Positions 1 to 11,420 of a stretch of 64,000 bases of DNA are shown piece by piece (position 1 is the stretch's first letter; each line of letters begins with the position of its first letter). Made by a program: the position numbers and the translations under genes. This DNA is from Haemonchus contortus. Its lineage: Eukaryota; Nematoda; Chromadorea; Rhabditida; Trichostrongylidae. The notes beneath the pieces are model-generated. The model saw nothing but the letters and a program-made list of their open reading frames with translations. It was not told where the DNA came from and made no database searches. The stretch is taken from contig LS997565.1 in the NCBI GenBank assembly GCA_000469685.2, positions 51,344,501-51,408,500 on the forward strand. Direction: 5' to 3'.

Positions 1-1589
1 ACAAGCAGATTCTCGAATTTCATCGGGACCTATAAATAGTCAGTAAGAGATTTGTTCGAAAAGATAAAAACACTGTATTGTACATCACCAAACAGCTGGC
101 TTTTGAGGTATCACACAGCCGCATTGAATAAGACCAGAAAGATCCTCTTGAATCTGAACATCTCTCAAAAACGATAGTAGTCATCCCGAAAAAATCATTC
201 GTACTTGTTTTGACTGGATGTTTTGTAAACTGCTGTTTCATCGCCGCAATACGCGATGCGGAAGTCTCACAAGGTTGGCGATCCGTGGACAAACTTCAGT
301 GTCAGACGGGACTCGAACCCGTACTTTTGCTTTCCGGGCCAGGTATGTATGGGTTCATGTCCCGTCCGAGATTGAAGTTTTGTTCACAAATCGCCAATAT
401 TGTGGGATCACTTATACTATAATTTCATCCATCAAAAAAGAACCTTAGCGTTAAACGAAGCATATCTGAATATAAGATAATACTTTGGATGGCAAATGGC
501 TCAGTTATGCAAGTCGTGGTAAATTCATATATAATATTAATTCAAGCGCTACCACGTCTCCAGGTTAGCAAAAAAACCTTAATAATGTCACATTTGATTA
601 AAAATTGTACATTGCATCCAGAAATAGCTGCTTACATATCAACACATGAGAATGTGATGCAGACATTATTAAAGTCCTCACCTTTTTTTGGCGTTGATTT
701 TAAGTGTCATAATGCTCAGTGAGCCTGACGATGGAAATCGAGCCGAGCGAGGGAAAAGCTTTGTCTCCCACTCTCTCGATGGCTCCACCCTTTCGTTTTC
801 AAGGTTCGTTTCGGGTGCTATAAACGAACGTGTCAAGCTTAGCAAGCTGCTGGGCTGCACAATTATGTATACCCATGCATACCCGTAGCCGATTCGTCGA
901 AGAAAGTTGATAGCCATGTGGGTTCCGCCCCTTTTTCATTTTCTTTCGCAAGTCATTATAATGTTCGCACAATGCTATGCATCATTTAAAGAACAAACTC
1001 ATCGGTTCTCTGCAGTGAGCGGTGTTTGTTTTGTCGAGGTTGAATTCTACCAGATATCAAATCACTAAAACTTAGTGTTGGGTTGAGAAACCGAAGTTCT
1101 GTCAATTCATTCTCTTTGCTTTCAATGAGGGTTCAAAAGCCACAAAAGCCGTTTGCGGCACATGTGCAGTCTATGGAGAGAACGTCACAGCTGAATGATT
1201 GGATCGCTTGGGTTTGGTATGCAAGTTCATTTTGTTCTAAACACAAATTTCGTTATAGCAGCCCAGCTGAACTCGATGAGCAACGATTATAGGAATTTTG
1301 CGTGGGAACTTCATATTTCATACTGACCCATAAGCACCATTTCTCTCACGCCAGAAATGGTTGAATAAAACGTAGGTTGTATCCATGAGTGTATTATACC
1401 ACCTGTTACCACTTTACATATAACTTCAAAATCCCCTAAAAAGCGCTGCGACTTTCAAATGTTTTTTTTTCGAATCGCGTCCATGTCATAGACTTACCTT
1501 TCTCCTATTGTATTAATTAGTGCAGGTGGTTATTCAACTGAACTTTAGGCAATTAAAGGGAAGTCAAACCGAAGCACTACTGGATGACG
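1..1589. other. No supported gene
   Basis: No reading frame here has convincing protein character, and no transposase or reverse transcriptase motif is visible. The only structure noted is the inverted repeat at 287-386, listed separately. Short open frames overlap in several frames and look random. Confidence 0.5.
287..386 (-). repeat. Inverted repeat with a tRNA-like B box
   Basis: The stretch 287-328 is repeated in imperfect inverted form at about 336-386, with GACGGGAC at the heart of each arm. On the minus strand the first arm contains GGTTCGAGTCC, a perfect match to the Pol III B-box consensus, but no tRNA cloverleaf or good A box can be built around it. It may be a fragment of a tRNA-derived SINE or a fold-back element. 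It is not called as a tRNA gene. Confidence 0.4.
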
Positions 1590-1845
1590 GGTGCGCTTCG
1601 TTGCGCGCGTCCATGCGACGCGTCAGCCCGCGATTTTTGACAAACGTCGCAGTTCTCTGTGGGGCATACGATTCGCGCTTGGTCCACAGCAGTCAGCCAA
1701 AGAGAAGATAACACGTATAAATGCAAATCATTCGCTCCTCTGACACTTGGTGGTACTGTAATGTCATGTCAAGACCTCAGTCGGGGTGCGCCGCGCGCGG
1801 AGTGGGCGGGATGACCTACTTTCGACGGACGCGCGAACGGACGTT
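1590..1845 (+). mobile_element. Short inverted-repeat element, family B, copy 1
   Basis: About 256 bp with GC-rich ends related to GTTGCGCGCGTCC in inverted orientation. The core carries a conserved block (TTGGTCCACAG, then GCCAAAGAGAAGATAAC) also seen in copies at 9571-9822, 14764-15045 and, reversed, 27621-27895. There is no coding capacity. The structure fits a non-autonomous DNA transposon; the superfamily is unknown. Confidence 0.6.
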
Positions 1846-2874
1846 GTCCCTGGATGACACGAAGAGGATCGCGTCTATTCAGTGAAGGTTCTGCAGTTTG
1901 AATAATCTTCCCGCGCACGCATATTTGAATGCATTTACCATTGGATCGCTTTAACCTTGCTTTAGCTTTCCACACTGCTCATTCCACTACAAGCCGAACT
2001 CTTTCACCCAGTTATTCCTGTCTTCACCGCCATAGATCGATACGTCTCATTCTTCCCCCACCCTGTTGCATCTGGATATAGATCTGTGACCACTGTTACT
2101 GCAAGTTATAGTGCTAAGGGTAAGCAATCATTTTACAGATACTCCTCTTGAGACTTACACCTGTTGTCGTAAGCATGCAGCGTTACGACTGTCGCGTGAA
2201 TTTAAGGGAGGGGTTGAGTACTTGTAGTCTAAAACTTCGAATTTTATTTCTTTTCTCTAATTCAATTCATACACAAAATGTTCACTGTGCATTCACTTCT
2301 GGTATCTGTCTTCATTTCCCCATGCAAATCCAGTTAAGACAAAGCGAGTTTTATTGCGAGGTTGAACTTCACCTCTACTCCCTCATTAACAGTGTGCGTG
2401 CATCTACAAAAATACCACGTTCCTATAAAATCGGGGATTCGACGTCAAACCCGTACTGAGATTGTTGGAGAACGAGAGCTTCCGGTGATTTTTGAGCTCC
2501 TGTCTTCAGAAAGGTCCATCTAACACTCCTATCAATTCAAAACGCGCAGTGCGTCATTTACTGCAGAAGGTCGTTGGTTGCAAGTGCAACGTTATCAAAT
2601 CACAATAGTACTGAAAGTACGACAGTCATTTGAAAACTACTGAATTCATAGTGCTGAAGTACCAACACTCACGTATATCATTCCCAATCCTATCATTTTG
2701 TATGCTCTACTATGGGATAAAACTAAATCACGAATCTGGTAAATCACGCCACAAACCGATATTAAAGGCTATCAATTGGTCGCAATTAATGAGGCAAAAT
2801 TGATGCCCTTGTAATATAAGTAGTGCTATCACTAGCATTCCAAGCTATCCTTCAGCCTCTTCGTAATTGTTTCT
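1846..2874. other. No supported gene
   Basis: The open frame at 2148-2459 has low-complexity, non-conserved character and no splice context. The stretch ends at a possible LTR left edge. Confidence 0.4.
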
Positions 2875-2996
2875 GTCACGGGAGAGTGGCTAAACCGGTT
2901 AAGGGTGACGACGTGAATTGAACAGAAGGAAGAAGGGTTCACAGCGGCGAGGATAATGAACAATGAAGATATTCACGAAGGATGTGATATAAACGG

Positions 2997-3023
2997 TATA
3001 AAAGGGATGCCGAAGTCAATAAA
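2997..3023 (+). promoter_or_regulatory. LTR-like TATA box and polyadenylation signal
   Basis: TATAAAA at 2997-3003 is followed by AATAAA at 3018-3023, just upstream of the gag-like frames. This compact arrangement is typical of the U3/R part of an LTR and supports a 5' LTR here. Function in this decayed copy is doubtful. Confidence 0.5.
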
Positions 3024-3412
3024 CATTCGTACCATCAGTCTCTGAGATCGTCTAACTGGGGATCAGAAGACGAAGTCCGCGGAGAAGGAGCTGAAGAGTC
3101 CGCACCCAAGAGAAGGCCGTCCCACTCAAGGAAGGAGCTGAAGGGTCCGCTCGCCAAAGAAGAACCCCGGAAGAAGAGCAGCAGTAACAGCAAGGGCGAG
3201 AAGCCGACGTGAAGAAGCAATCCAGCCGTACAGCAGCCTGAGCAACTATGGGGAAGGATGGACGAGAACAAAGGCGATATTGCAGATATTTCCACCAGGT
3301 CAGAGGTAGTGCGAGAGATCCCGTCGCGTGGACATGAGCCAGTCACGGCCTACAATGTGTATCGTGGCCGTAGCCCAGGGCCGTATGTGCCTGGGACTTC
3401 CTGGAAAACCTG

Positions 3413-3957
3413 GTGGAGGCTTTTCCAAAATTTTTAGCTGCTCTACGGAGGGTAACGGATGAGAGTGACGAACGCATAATCTTCCTCCAAGATATCGAGT
3501 CACCAAACTATGAATTATTGGAGTCCTTGTTACAGGGAAAGGAACCAGAAACGGTGAACTTGCTAGATCTGACGCAAGCGATGGAGCAACAGTTACAGCC
3601 GAAGAAACTGCTCATGGTAGAAGGATCCGCGTGATCTTCAAGTCACAAAAACGGGCCACACCTTGCAAGAATGTTATACGGAGCTACAGAAGGTCACCAG
3701 TACATGCGAATTCGACAAGGTCAAGGATAGACACGATGGTGGCCATGGTATTCATGGGTCGGTTGGCATCTGTAGAAACTAGGAAGCGGTTGCTCGAGAA
3801 GGAGGAGTTAACGTCGAAAGAGGTGTTGGAAGTGGCCGAAGCGTTTGAGAGAGTCGGTAAACATGCACCGCATTTGAAACAAGAAGTCGTTGAGGTAGGT
3901 GTTGCAGCTATTGCACCACTTAAAGAATCGAAACTCTCTTTCTTGAGCGAGGGCTGA
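3413..3957 (+). pseudogene. gag-like remnant of the Ty3/gypsy element
   Basis: Two adjacent plus-strand frames (3413-3634 and 3631-3957) appear to be one gag-like polypeptide broken by a frameshift near 3630. The first reads as a helical, glutamate-rich segment (LQDIESPNYELLESLLQ); the second carries a lysine/glutamate helix typical of capsid-like regions (TSKEVLEVAEAF). No CCHC zinc knuckle was found. The assignment rests mainly on its place directly upstream of protease and RT in the same orientation. It is not expected to make a functional product. Confidence 0.55.
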
Positions 3958-4306
3958 AAGTCGGAAACTCAGTTAAGTCTGGATATCAGGCCCAAGTAAT
4001 GTAGGACCCACGAGCAATAGTAGAGCTGTAGGTAGGCGTGCCCATGTTCCGCCCAGTGGACGGCAACAATGTTGAGTATGCGGTGGTCGTGGACATATAG
4101 CTTTTCCAAAGGGTAAAGCGTACTGTAATATTTGTTCACGACCTGGGCACCTACCCATAGTATGTCGGATGAGGAAATGAGGAAATTACCGACCAAGGCA
4201 TCCCGCCAGGTTACACTGGTGTGCAGAGCCCAGTGATCCCGAGGAAGATCAAGAGATAATTGTTAGTAATCTACAGATGGCGGGATTCCGGGAAGGGGGA
4301 ACGGAA

Positions 4307-4539
4307 CATTCACCCAGAACTGGATGGACGCGGCCAATGGTGCGGCGAAATTCGTGGCGTTTAGGACGACTTTGACACCTATCACTGGTGCGCAAACTTG
4401 AAGTATAGTACAATAGTATGGCTAGATGATCGTGATCATCTACCCAAATTCGGGCCCCAGTGATAGGCGCTAAAGTCGTTTAGATCGCCACGAATTTGGC
4501 TGCGCGATTTGCCGCGTCCATCCAGTTCTGGGTGAATGT
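4307..4539. mobile_element. Hairpin MITE, family P, copy 1
   Basis: A near-palindrome of about 233 bp. The left arm (CATTCACCCAGAACTGGATG...) and right arm match over about 100 bp, with a short unpaired centre. The right end is followed by TA and the left by AA, so the target duplication may be TA with one mutation. It sits inside the Ty3/gypsy copy and is therefore younger than it. Related arms occur at 9518-9998, 12648-12863 and 15206-15444. Confidence 0.75.
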
Positions 4540-4646
4540 ACCCATAGCCTGCCAGAATCATGTAGAGAAAGCCTCGCAAAGATTGGATATATGCAAGGCA
4601 AAAAGAGGAGCTTGAGAAATCTCTAATAAGTGGTAATAGAATCGGT

Positions 4647-4961
4647 GTGAAAGCACGAATGGCCATAGAACCGGCCATAATGCTTTCGATAACAGTGAAT
4701 GGAAGTAGAGTCGATTTCAAGCTCGACACTAGTGCCTCAGCTTCGATAATAGATGAGGAAACATGGCAGAAAATAGGTAAGCCGGAAATGAAACCGACCG
4801 AACTAGACTCAACAGCCTATAACAAGAGCCCTATCAGATTCGTTGGAAAATGTGTGGTGGAACTGCAGTTTGAAGGGCACGTAAACAACATGGAAGTGTA
4901 TCTTCTGAGAGCAGGAGGTCACCCACTTTGTGGCCGAGATATGGTTTGGAGACTAAAATAG
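4647..4961 (+). pseudogene. Retropepsin-like aspartyl protease fragment
   Basis: The fragment contains the retropepsin-like segment VDFKLDTSASASIID and a downstream GRDMVWR-type end. In active retrotransposon proteases the active site is D-T-G or D-S-G; here the third position reads serine, which should impair catalysis. The frame leads into a shifted frame and then the RT fragment. It belongs to the Ty3/gypsy copy and is a relic. Confidence 0.75.
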
Positions 4962-5146
4962 GCTGCGGTCCACATGTGAAAAATATCGATAGAAAGGAAG
5001 TGTATACACCGGAGCAATTACGGGCGCCAATAAAAAACAGGTTAGAGGAAAACAGAGTACTGTTTCAGAAAGGTCTGTGTCGATGCACGACAACGAAAGT
5101 TTCGTTGAAGCTTGAACAAGGGATGGAAAAACCCTAATTTTGTCGA

Positions 5147-5340
5147 GTGCGACCGATTCCTATAGCAATGAGAACCAGAGTAGAGGCGAAATTCCAGGAG
5201 TTGGTAGAGAATGGCACCATGACGAGCATAGGACATGCACAATGGGCCACACCATTAGTGATAGTGCCCAAGCCTGGTGGAAAGGTAAGGCTATGTTGGG
5301 ATCATAAGGTGCCAATTAACCCACAGTTGGATATTAAAAA
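5147..5340 (+). pseudogene. Reverse transcriptase N-terminal fragment (Ty3/gypsy)
   Basis: Reads VEAKFQELVENGTM, then ATPLVIVPKPGGKVRLC and a degenerate D(H/Y)KVPINPQLDI motif, the canonical start of Ty3/gypsy RT fingers. In intact copies the residue after the LC is usually G, followed by D-Y; here it reads WDH. Similarity stops near 5340, so the palm with the catalytic YXDD box is absent. The fragment cannot encode an active enzyme. Confidence 0.8.
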
Positions 5341-5413
5341 TGAGAGCAATGAAAATAAAAAGGTTAGCCCCAGTAAATTGGAAGCTGGGAAATCATTTGA
5401 GCAAATCTTATAA

Positions 5414-7117
5414 GTCTCCAGTAACATTTGATGTTTTCATACTATATAAGAATGCCCAAATCCGGGCATGCACTAATTACAGCTTTATAATACGACTTGT
5501 GATTTCCGGTTTAGGCATTTTCTTTAACTTTGGCTTGCTGAAATTCCTGAGCTTTCCCTTGCTCCATTTGCGCTCGGCAATTTTTATAACATTCTGTACC
5601 CATACTCTTGTATGTGGACTTGCCTAGCTGTGGTTGAGCAGTCAGTAAACGAACTCAGTAAATTTTTGGCACAAAAAAGTTGAGTATCGGTGAAATCCAC
5701 TACGGTCTTCTATTTAAGTGATACGCCTTCGGAATTGGAACTAAAGCGAAGTTCATGAGCAATTGATGAGGATTATTCAGCTACTTTTCATGATGGTAGA
5801 TGTAGGGAGGTGAAATTGAACAGGCAGACGTCAGTAAACGTCCGTCATTGAATTTCTAGCGCGAAAACGGTTGCAGTATCAGAAGCTAGCGTTCAATGAT
5901 CATGTAAAGCAAATCGCATCCTTACTCTGAATGAGAGTGTTCTAAAGAGCACCATAAGTCAGAGTTGATTGGGTTCTCTTTCTTCCTGACTTCAAACGAG
6001 AGCGAGACTGATGGTGAGCTTCAGAAAATGTAATGCAAGCAGATGTTTTCACTGACTTTTCAAGTAACAACTAGGAAAGCTAAGAAGCCTATCTACCTCC
6101 GATGGAATAAATTTCACGACAACAACTTTCCGAACCAATAATTTATCAAAAGGCTCACTTTTCACTTTCTTTACTTCCTATTACATGAATGAAAATGTGT
6201 GAAAAATGGAATAGGAAATAAAGAAATCGAAAGGAACCGTGAGGCATGAAGAAACCTCTAAGCTTAGTCTTATTCAGTTTCTTAATTACAAAGAGAAAGC
6301 TGAAAGGGTTTCACTGCCCGCGCTCTGATGCAAACAACGCGCCCCAGTGAGAACTCGGGTTACTGTGTAACACATTCACATGAAGTTTAAATCTGTCTTG
6401 TACAGTTGGATGGTACTGTTTTGTCTTCTTGAAACATTACTTTCCGTATAAACCCTCTATTACACAGATCTACACGAAAACAAAAAAAAACACTAGAGAT
6501 AACGCTCAAAACGAAGCAAAAAAAATAAAGCAGGCAATGGAAAAAGTGGGTCCCATCGATAGGCGAGGTGCCGGGCAGGATATGGTGAATGCAATTTGGA
6601 GTAACTATAAGGGTTTTTTTCCCGCGAGCGTGGATATTTGGGAAGGAATTCCGCCACCCACCCCAACCCTTTACACTTTTGTAACACAAGTAGCCAAAAT
6701 AGTCTAGCCCCAGCAGAACGCAGAGTATGGGGGATTGCCTATTCGAGCGGAAACCGACCACAATGATATAGTTGCGAGGGAATGCGATGTGTATTCAAAA
6801 CAGTTAGAGTTCCTTCGCACTTTGGTGCAAGCCGACCCTAATTAGCGTGCTGAAGCCCGAGGGCCACTATGCACTTTAACTCCACTTACTGAGTTGAAAG
6901 TAAATAATTAAAAAAGGCCGCATAATAAACTACAAAAAAAAACTTCAAAAGAAATATGATTATAATAAGTATCAAGTAACTAGTCAGTCAAAAGCTCCTA
7001 GCACACTACCGCAACAAACATCAGTGTCATCAGCGTTTTGATGTGCTCTTAGCTTCATGATCGAATACTTGTCTTCACATTTCATGTTCGCTGCTACGCT
7101 CTCTGATTTCTGAAGGC
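5414..7117. other. No supported gene
   Basis: The open frames at 6387-6761 overlap on both strands and contain homopolymer runs. None shows a family motif or a clear pair of splice sites. Nothing else recognisable was seen. Confidence 0.4.
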
Positions 7118-7345
7118 ACAGTTCACGATAATTTTGGGTAATCCACATTATGATGAAAAATGGAAAACAAGATCGAAACTAATGCGACTGAGGTGAAGAA
7201 ACTGCGTGCATCGGTGTTTCCAAAGTGAAAAAAGACTTCAAAAAACCGATAACAAGGGGGCTGGACGAGAATAAAACCAGAAAAATGAAGAAGAGTGGGG
7301 CGTCCGGACGAGCTGAACAGTGTGTTTCACTGCGCGCGTGTGGGT
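7118..7345 (-). repeat. Dispersed repeat, partial reverse copy
   Basis: On the minus strand this matches the 3' part of the repeat at 8576-9125 and 10856-11420, sharing GCCCCACTCTTCTTCATT, CCATTTTTC.TCATAAT and an end near TATCGTGAAC.GTGCC. The end motif recurs at about 7450, 12466 and 26740, suggesting a widespread family. No coding content. Confidence 0.55.
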
Positions 7346-7665
7346 CAGCAACGGGACTTCCCCTATGCTCTAAGCGCCGAAATTGTGGGAGCGAGAGGGT
7401 TCCTTCTACCACCCATGGGGCACTGAGTATTCCTAAAGGAAGAACTCTAACCGTTTTTTATCGTGAACCGTGCCTTTAACTCTAAACTCCGAGGCAATTT
7501 TTCAGCTATGAAACTGTGTCGCTCTGATATCAAGGCTTGAGTTGGTTTTTGTTTTTTTCCATTGCTGGAACTATCAGGCGCACAGCTTGCTACAGAATGC
7601 TGCCCATATGCAACGTGTGCATCCCGGCGGGAGTGTGGAATCTGGGGAGACGGGCGTCAGGAACG

Positions 7666-7852
<187 letters not shown>

Positions 7853-8575
7853 CTGACCGGAAATTCATAACTCCTGTCATCGTGGACTTAGAACGTTCGA
7901 ATTTGGTAGAAGTTATGTGGAGGATGGCAACACTCACTGTATGTGGCAGGACCAGACCCCACCCATAGAGGGCGGGGTTTGCGCGAACATTGACAATTTG
8001 GCCATAGGGCGTTCAAAGTATTACAATTGCACGGAAATTTCACGGAGGTACGCTTCCTTGGCTCATCTATCCTTTTTACTCTGATAATCGCCTTTGTGAT
8101 ATTGTACGATGTTCTTACCGGACACAGCGAAGATGGCTTACAGAAAAATTCGCTCCCAGTTTGGAGCTAATACTGAGGTGTAGAGCTTTCGAGGAAAAAG
8201 GGAAATCCGAAGGGTTATTCACGCATAGCAAATTTCTTACAGAAAGGAGGACCGCTCGGCGAAGCTGGGCGTCGCCATAAGGAGGGAAACCCGGGTTAGC
8301 CGGGCGGGCCGATTAAGGTATAATCCATGACATAGTGATTATCAATACTAGAACCAAAACTGTTAATTTTATAACAAAATTGGTATTAAAAAAGAATTCT
8401 CCGTGACGTCTCCACTGATGGAGCTGTAGAGGAGTAGACGAACTCAATGGAAAGCCTCTCGTAAACCTCCGAGACACGATTCACGATAAAAATGGTTACT
8501 GAGTTCTTTCCTTAGGAATACTCACTGGCTCCCAAATGTCATAGAAAGGACCCTCTAGCGCCCAAAAACTTGACG
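7853..8575. other. No supported gene
   Basis: No protein-like frame or repeat structure was recognised apart from scattered short GC-rich motifs. Confidence 0.4.
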
Positions 8576-9125
8576 ATTAGGCATAGTGGAAGCCCTGTTC
8601 CCGGCTCACGCGGCCTTCCCGCCCCTCGATCGATGTCTCGTCAGACGAATGTCGAGGCAATACAGATTGCAATTATTCGTTCTAGGACCCACACACAATC
8701 AGCTGATCGCCAAGCGATTGAGTGGTGTTTTTCTCCCAATCTTTTTTCCTCTGTTATTCTTTTTGCTGTCGCGATCCCATATTCAATTTCCTACCACAAA
8801 AGGCTGGAAAGATGAGTTTGCCGTTGTAGGGTTTTTTGCTTACTTATGCCTATAAGTGAATGAGTTTTCGCTTATTGTAGTCAGTTATTTGCACCAGAAC
8901 CCACTTGTACGCAATGAGACACATTGTATAGCCGTCCAAACGCCCCACTCTTCTTCATTCTTCTGGTCTCATTCTCGTCCAACCCATTTTTCAACGATTT
9001 TTCGGAGCCTTCTTTCACTTTGGGAGTGCCGATTTACGCAGTTCCTTCGCCTTCATCGCACTATTTTCCATCTTATCTTCCATTTTTCGTCATAATCTGT
9101 ATTACCCAAATTATCGTGAAATTTG
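8576..9125 (+). repeat. 550-bp dispersed repeat, copy 1
   Basis: Aligns along its length with 10856-11420 in the same orientation. Shared blocks include GAGGCRATACARATTGCAAT, a T-rich middle, CTTATGC.TATRAGTGAATGA and CGTACGCARTGA. Several short frames cross it and none is conserved between the two copies, so it is not coding. The superfamily is unknown. Confidence 0.7.
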
Positions 9126-9517
9126 CCATTAATGTGCGCAGTTATATCTAATGACGTAGGCGAACGGCTGAGAAATCGAATTCGTAAACTGCTATGCTCC
9201 GAAGATTATTGGACAGCCACCTATGTAGTTATGTTTTCACAGCAACAAGAAAATAACAATATAATAATAGCAAGCAAGAGGAATGTAAGCCCTTTTCTGA
9301 GATAAAACTACCTCTTTGTAAAAGCTATGAGGAAAGCGTGACTGCTGACAGTTTCCCTGGAGAAAGAATGTCATGCATATCATCTCATCAGACCAGTCTA
9401 GTATATCTTCTCAAAATCAGCACTGTTATGTTGGTTATGTCTCTATGTTGTTTCGTTCCATATTATTTTTCCAATTAGATATTTTCAATTCAGGGCGTAA
9501 GCGATAGGATGCGGGTA
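9126..9517. other. No supported gene
   Basis: AT-rich sequence with no recognised motif. Confidence 0.4.
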
Positions 9518-9998
9518 CATTCACCCAATTCTGGATGGACGCGGCAAAATACGTGGTGACTTGAACAACAGTCACGCCGCAGCCCTCGCATGCGGCGTGT
9601 CAGCCCGCGATACTTGACGAACGTCGCATTTGTCAGTGGAGCACACGATTTGTGCTTGGTCCACGGCTGTCAGCTCAAAGAGAAGATCTCTCGGCCCAAA
9701 TCGAATCCTTCGCTCCGCTAACACTTGACGGTACTGTAAAGTCATCGCAAAACACAGTGGACTGCTCCGCGCTCGAAATGGGCGGGGTGACCTAGTATCG
9801 ACGGACGCGTGCAACGGATGTTCCCCCTCTGGCGATTATCATTGGGGCTTAGGTTCAAGTACACCGGATAAGTAAGGCCAGCTGATGCTACTTATCTACT
9901 CTACTTCGAATTTATGCTCCAATTAAAGGCGCCAGAGTCTTTTGAAATCCACGAAATTCACCGCGCAGTTTGCCGCGTCCATCCGGAATAGGGCGTAT
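9518..9998. mobile_element. Hairpin MITE, family P, interrupted copy
   Basis: The left arm (CATTCACCCAATTCTGGATG, ACGCGGC) lies at 9518-9570. The right arm (GGCGCC near 9930, then GCCGCGTCCATCC to about 9998) follows the family B element at 9571-9822. The two arms pair with each other as in the 4307-4539 copy, so this is one hairpin element split by a younger insertion. Confidence 0.6.
9571..9822 (+). mobile_element. Short inverted-repeat element, family B, copy 2
   Basis: Carries the conserved core (TTGGTCCACGG, AAAGAGAAGATC) and the right end CGACGGACGCGTGCAACGGA. The left terminus is shortened compared with copy 3. It lies inside a hairpin MITE. Confidence 0.6.
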
Positions 9999-10462
9999 GT
10001 TCCCCCCCCCCCTTCCCCTCTGAGCGATGTAGTGGAAAATGGCGCACTATCACTGACTGATGATGACCTGCGGTTTAGATTCCACCATCGATACTCACCA
10101 CAGTCAACCAGCCCCCAATCATACACAAAGTGTGAACTATCAAGCTACTGCACACAATGTCAGCATTACCAGCGCAGCATTCGCTGGTAAGTGTCTCGTG
10201 GCCTGCAACTGAGCGATTGTGATGCACGAAAAAATAGCGTTCTGTCCCAATCATGCACAATCATCTGGATCACGGAGTAACTATGGCTGGTTGATACTCT
10301 CCGAGAAGGTTGTCGGTGCAGATGTTTGCTTTGCTGTGGAATGATTTACGTAATTCTGCCCTAATCCCGCTTTCGCACGAGATAAAACTGGAACTGTATG
10401 GGATTTGCTTTCCCACTTCAGCGTATGTATTTTCATATACCTATAGTCAAAACTGGTGAAGG

Positions 10463-10530
10463 ATGGTGCAGTGGCGCACTATCAAACACATGGTCAAGGG
10501 ATCGAACTCCGAACATAGCAACATTGGTCA
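10463..10530 (+). mobile_element. tRNA-derived SINE head
   Basis: A Pol III A-box-like TGGCGCACTA (10472-10481) is followed 16 bp later by a B-box-like GGGATCGAACTCC (10498-10510), the spacing expected in a tRNA-derived promoter. The same A-box motif opens the element at 27395. The body after about 10530 is not clearly shared. It is not a functional tRNA because no cloverleaf forms. Confidence 0.45.
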
Positions 10531-10855
10531 CATAGGGCTCCTATCTCGTGGAGTTGACTTATTGATACTAACTTGTTCGAAGGAGTAGAAGCTACTGGAG
10601 TCATTGAACAGGCCAGAAACCCATTCTCACAGCTCTGAATGGAATGCAGATGCAAATGCGCATCCCAAGATAGGTTGATCAACGTCAAAAGACATCGTTC
10701 AAACTGCCATGTGAGCTGCTTTAACATCATTCGATCGCCATCAGTCCTTCTTTGCCATGAAGTTTCAGAGGCTTTGACTGAGTTCTTCCTCAGGGAATAC
10801 CCCGTAGCCCCCAAGGGTAACAGCAAGAACGCTGTAGGGTCTAAATACTTAACAG

Positions 10856-11420
10856 CTAGGGCATTTGAAGCCCCACTACCAGATCGCCCTGATGCCAGCT
10901 CATCGACCGATGATGTGTCAGGCGAGTGTTGAGGCGATACAAATTGCAATATTCCCGCCAAGACCTACACGTTCAGCACGCAATCAGCTAATAGTAGTGA
11001 GGCGAAGCATTTCTCTTTTTCTATTATTCTTTGTTATACTTTTTGTTGCTGTGTTCCTTTGTTTAATCCATTCCTACCTCGAAAGGCTGAAAAAGGCGGG
11101 CTGTTTCTGCTGTTACTTGCGTTTTTATTAGCTTATGCTTATGAGTGAATGAATTTAAAAGTACATTTCTTGCTTACTGTAGTTATTCGCACCAAGCCCA
11201 CGCGTACGCAGTGACACGCATTGTTTGGCTCGTCACCCATACTTCATTTTTCTGGCTTCCTTCTCGTCCAGACCTCTTTCTAACGATTTAGTCGACGCCT
11301 TTTATCACTTTGGAAACGCCGATTCGCGCACTTTCTTCGCTTTCATCGCACTAGTTTCCACCTTATTTTCCATTTTTCGTCATAGTCTGAATTGCCCAAA
11401 ATTAGCGTGAACTGTGCCTT
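10856..11420 (+). repeat. 550-bp dispersed repeat, copy 2
   Basis: Direct-orientation partner of 8576-9125, about 2.3 kb away. It shares the same block order and ends near CCATTTTTCGTCATA and AGCGTGAACTGTGCC. The divergence between copies suggests old transposition or duplication, not a recent tandem event. Confidence 0.7.

Larger units (their letters stand above)
2875..5413 (+). mobile_element. Decayed Ty3/gypsy-type LTR retrotransposon, 3' truncated
   Basis: In order on the plus strand there is an LTR-like stretch (about 2875-3050), gag-like fragments, an aspartyl protease fragment and the first part of a reverse transcriptase that stops matching near 5340. All frames carry stops or frameshifts. 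No RNase H, integrase or 3' LTR is visible. A hairpin MITE (4307-4539) interrupts the copy between gag and protease. The protease-then-RT order and the RT start motif ATPLVIVPKPGGKVRLC identify the Ty3/gypsy group. The left boundary is uncertain because no second LTR is present for comparison. Confidence 0.8.

Noticed and set aside
301..328. A tRNA gene on the minus strand
   Set aside because: Only the T-arm-like B box fits; no acceptor, D or anticodon stems can be formed.
10494..10961. A 155-codon minus-strand protein
   Set aside because: It overlaps the SINE head and the 550-bp repeat, has no motif and no splice context.
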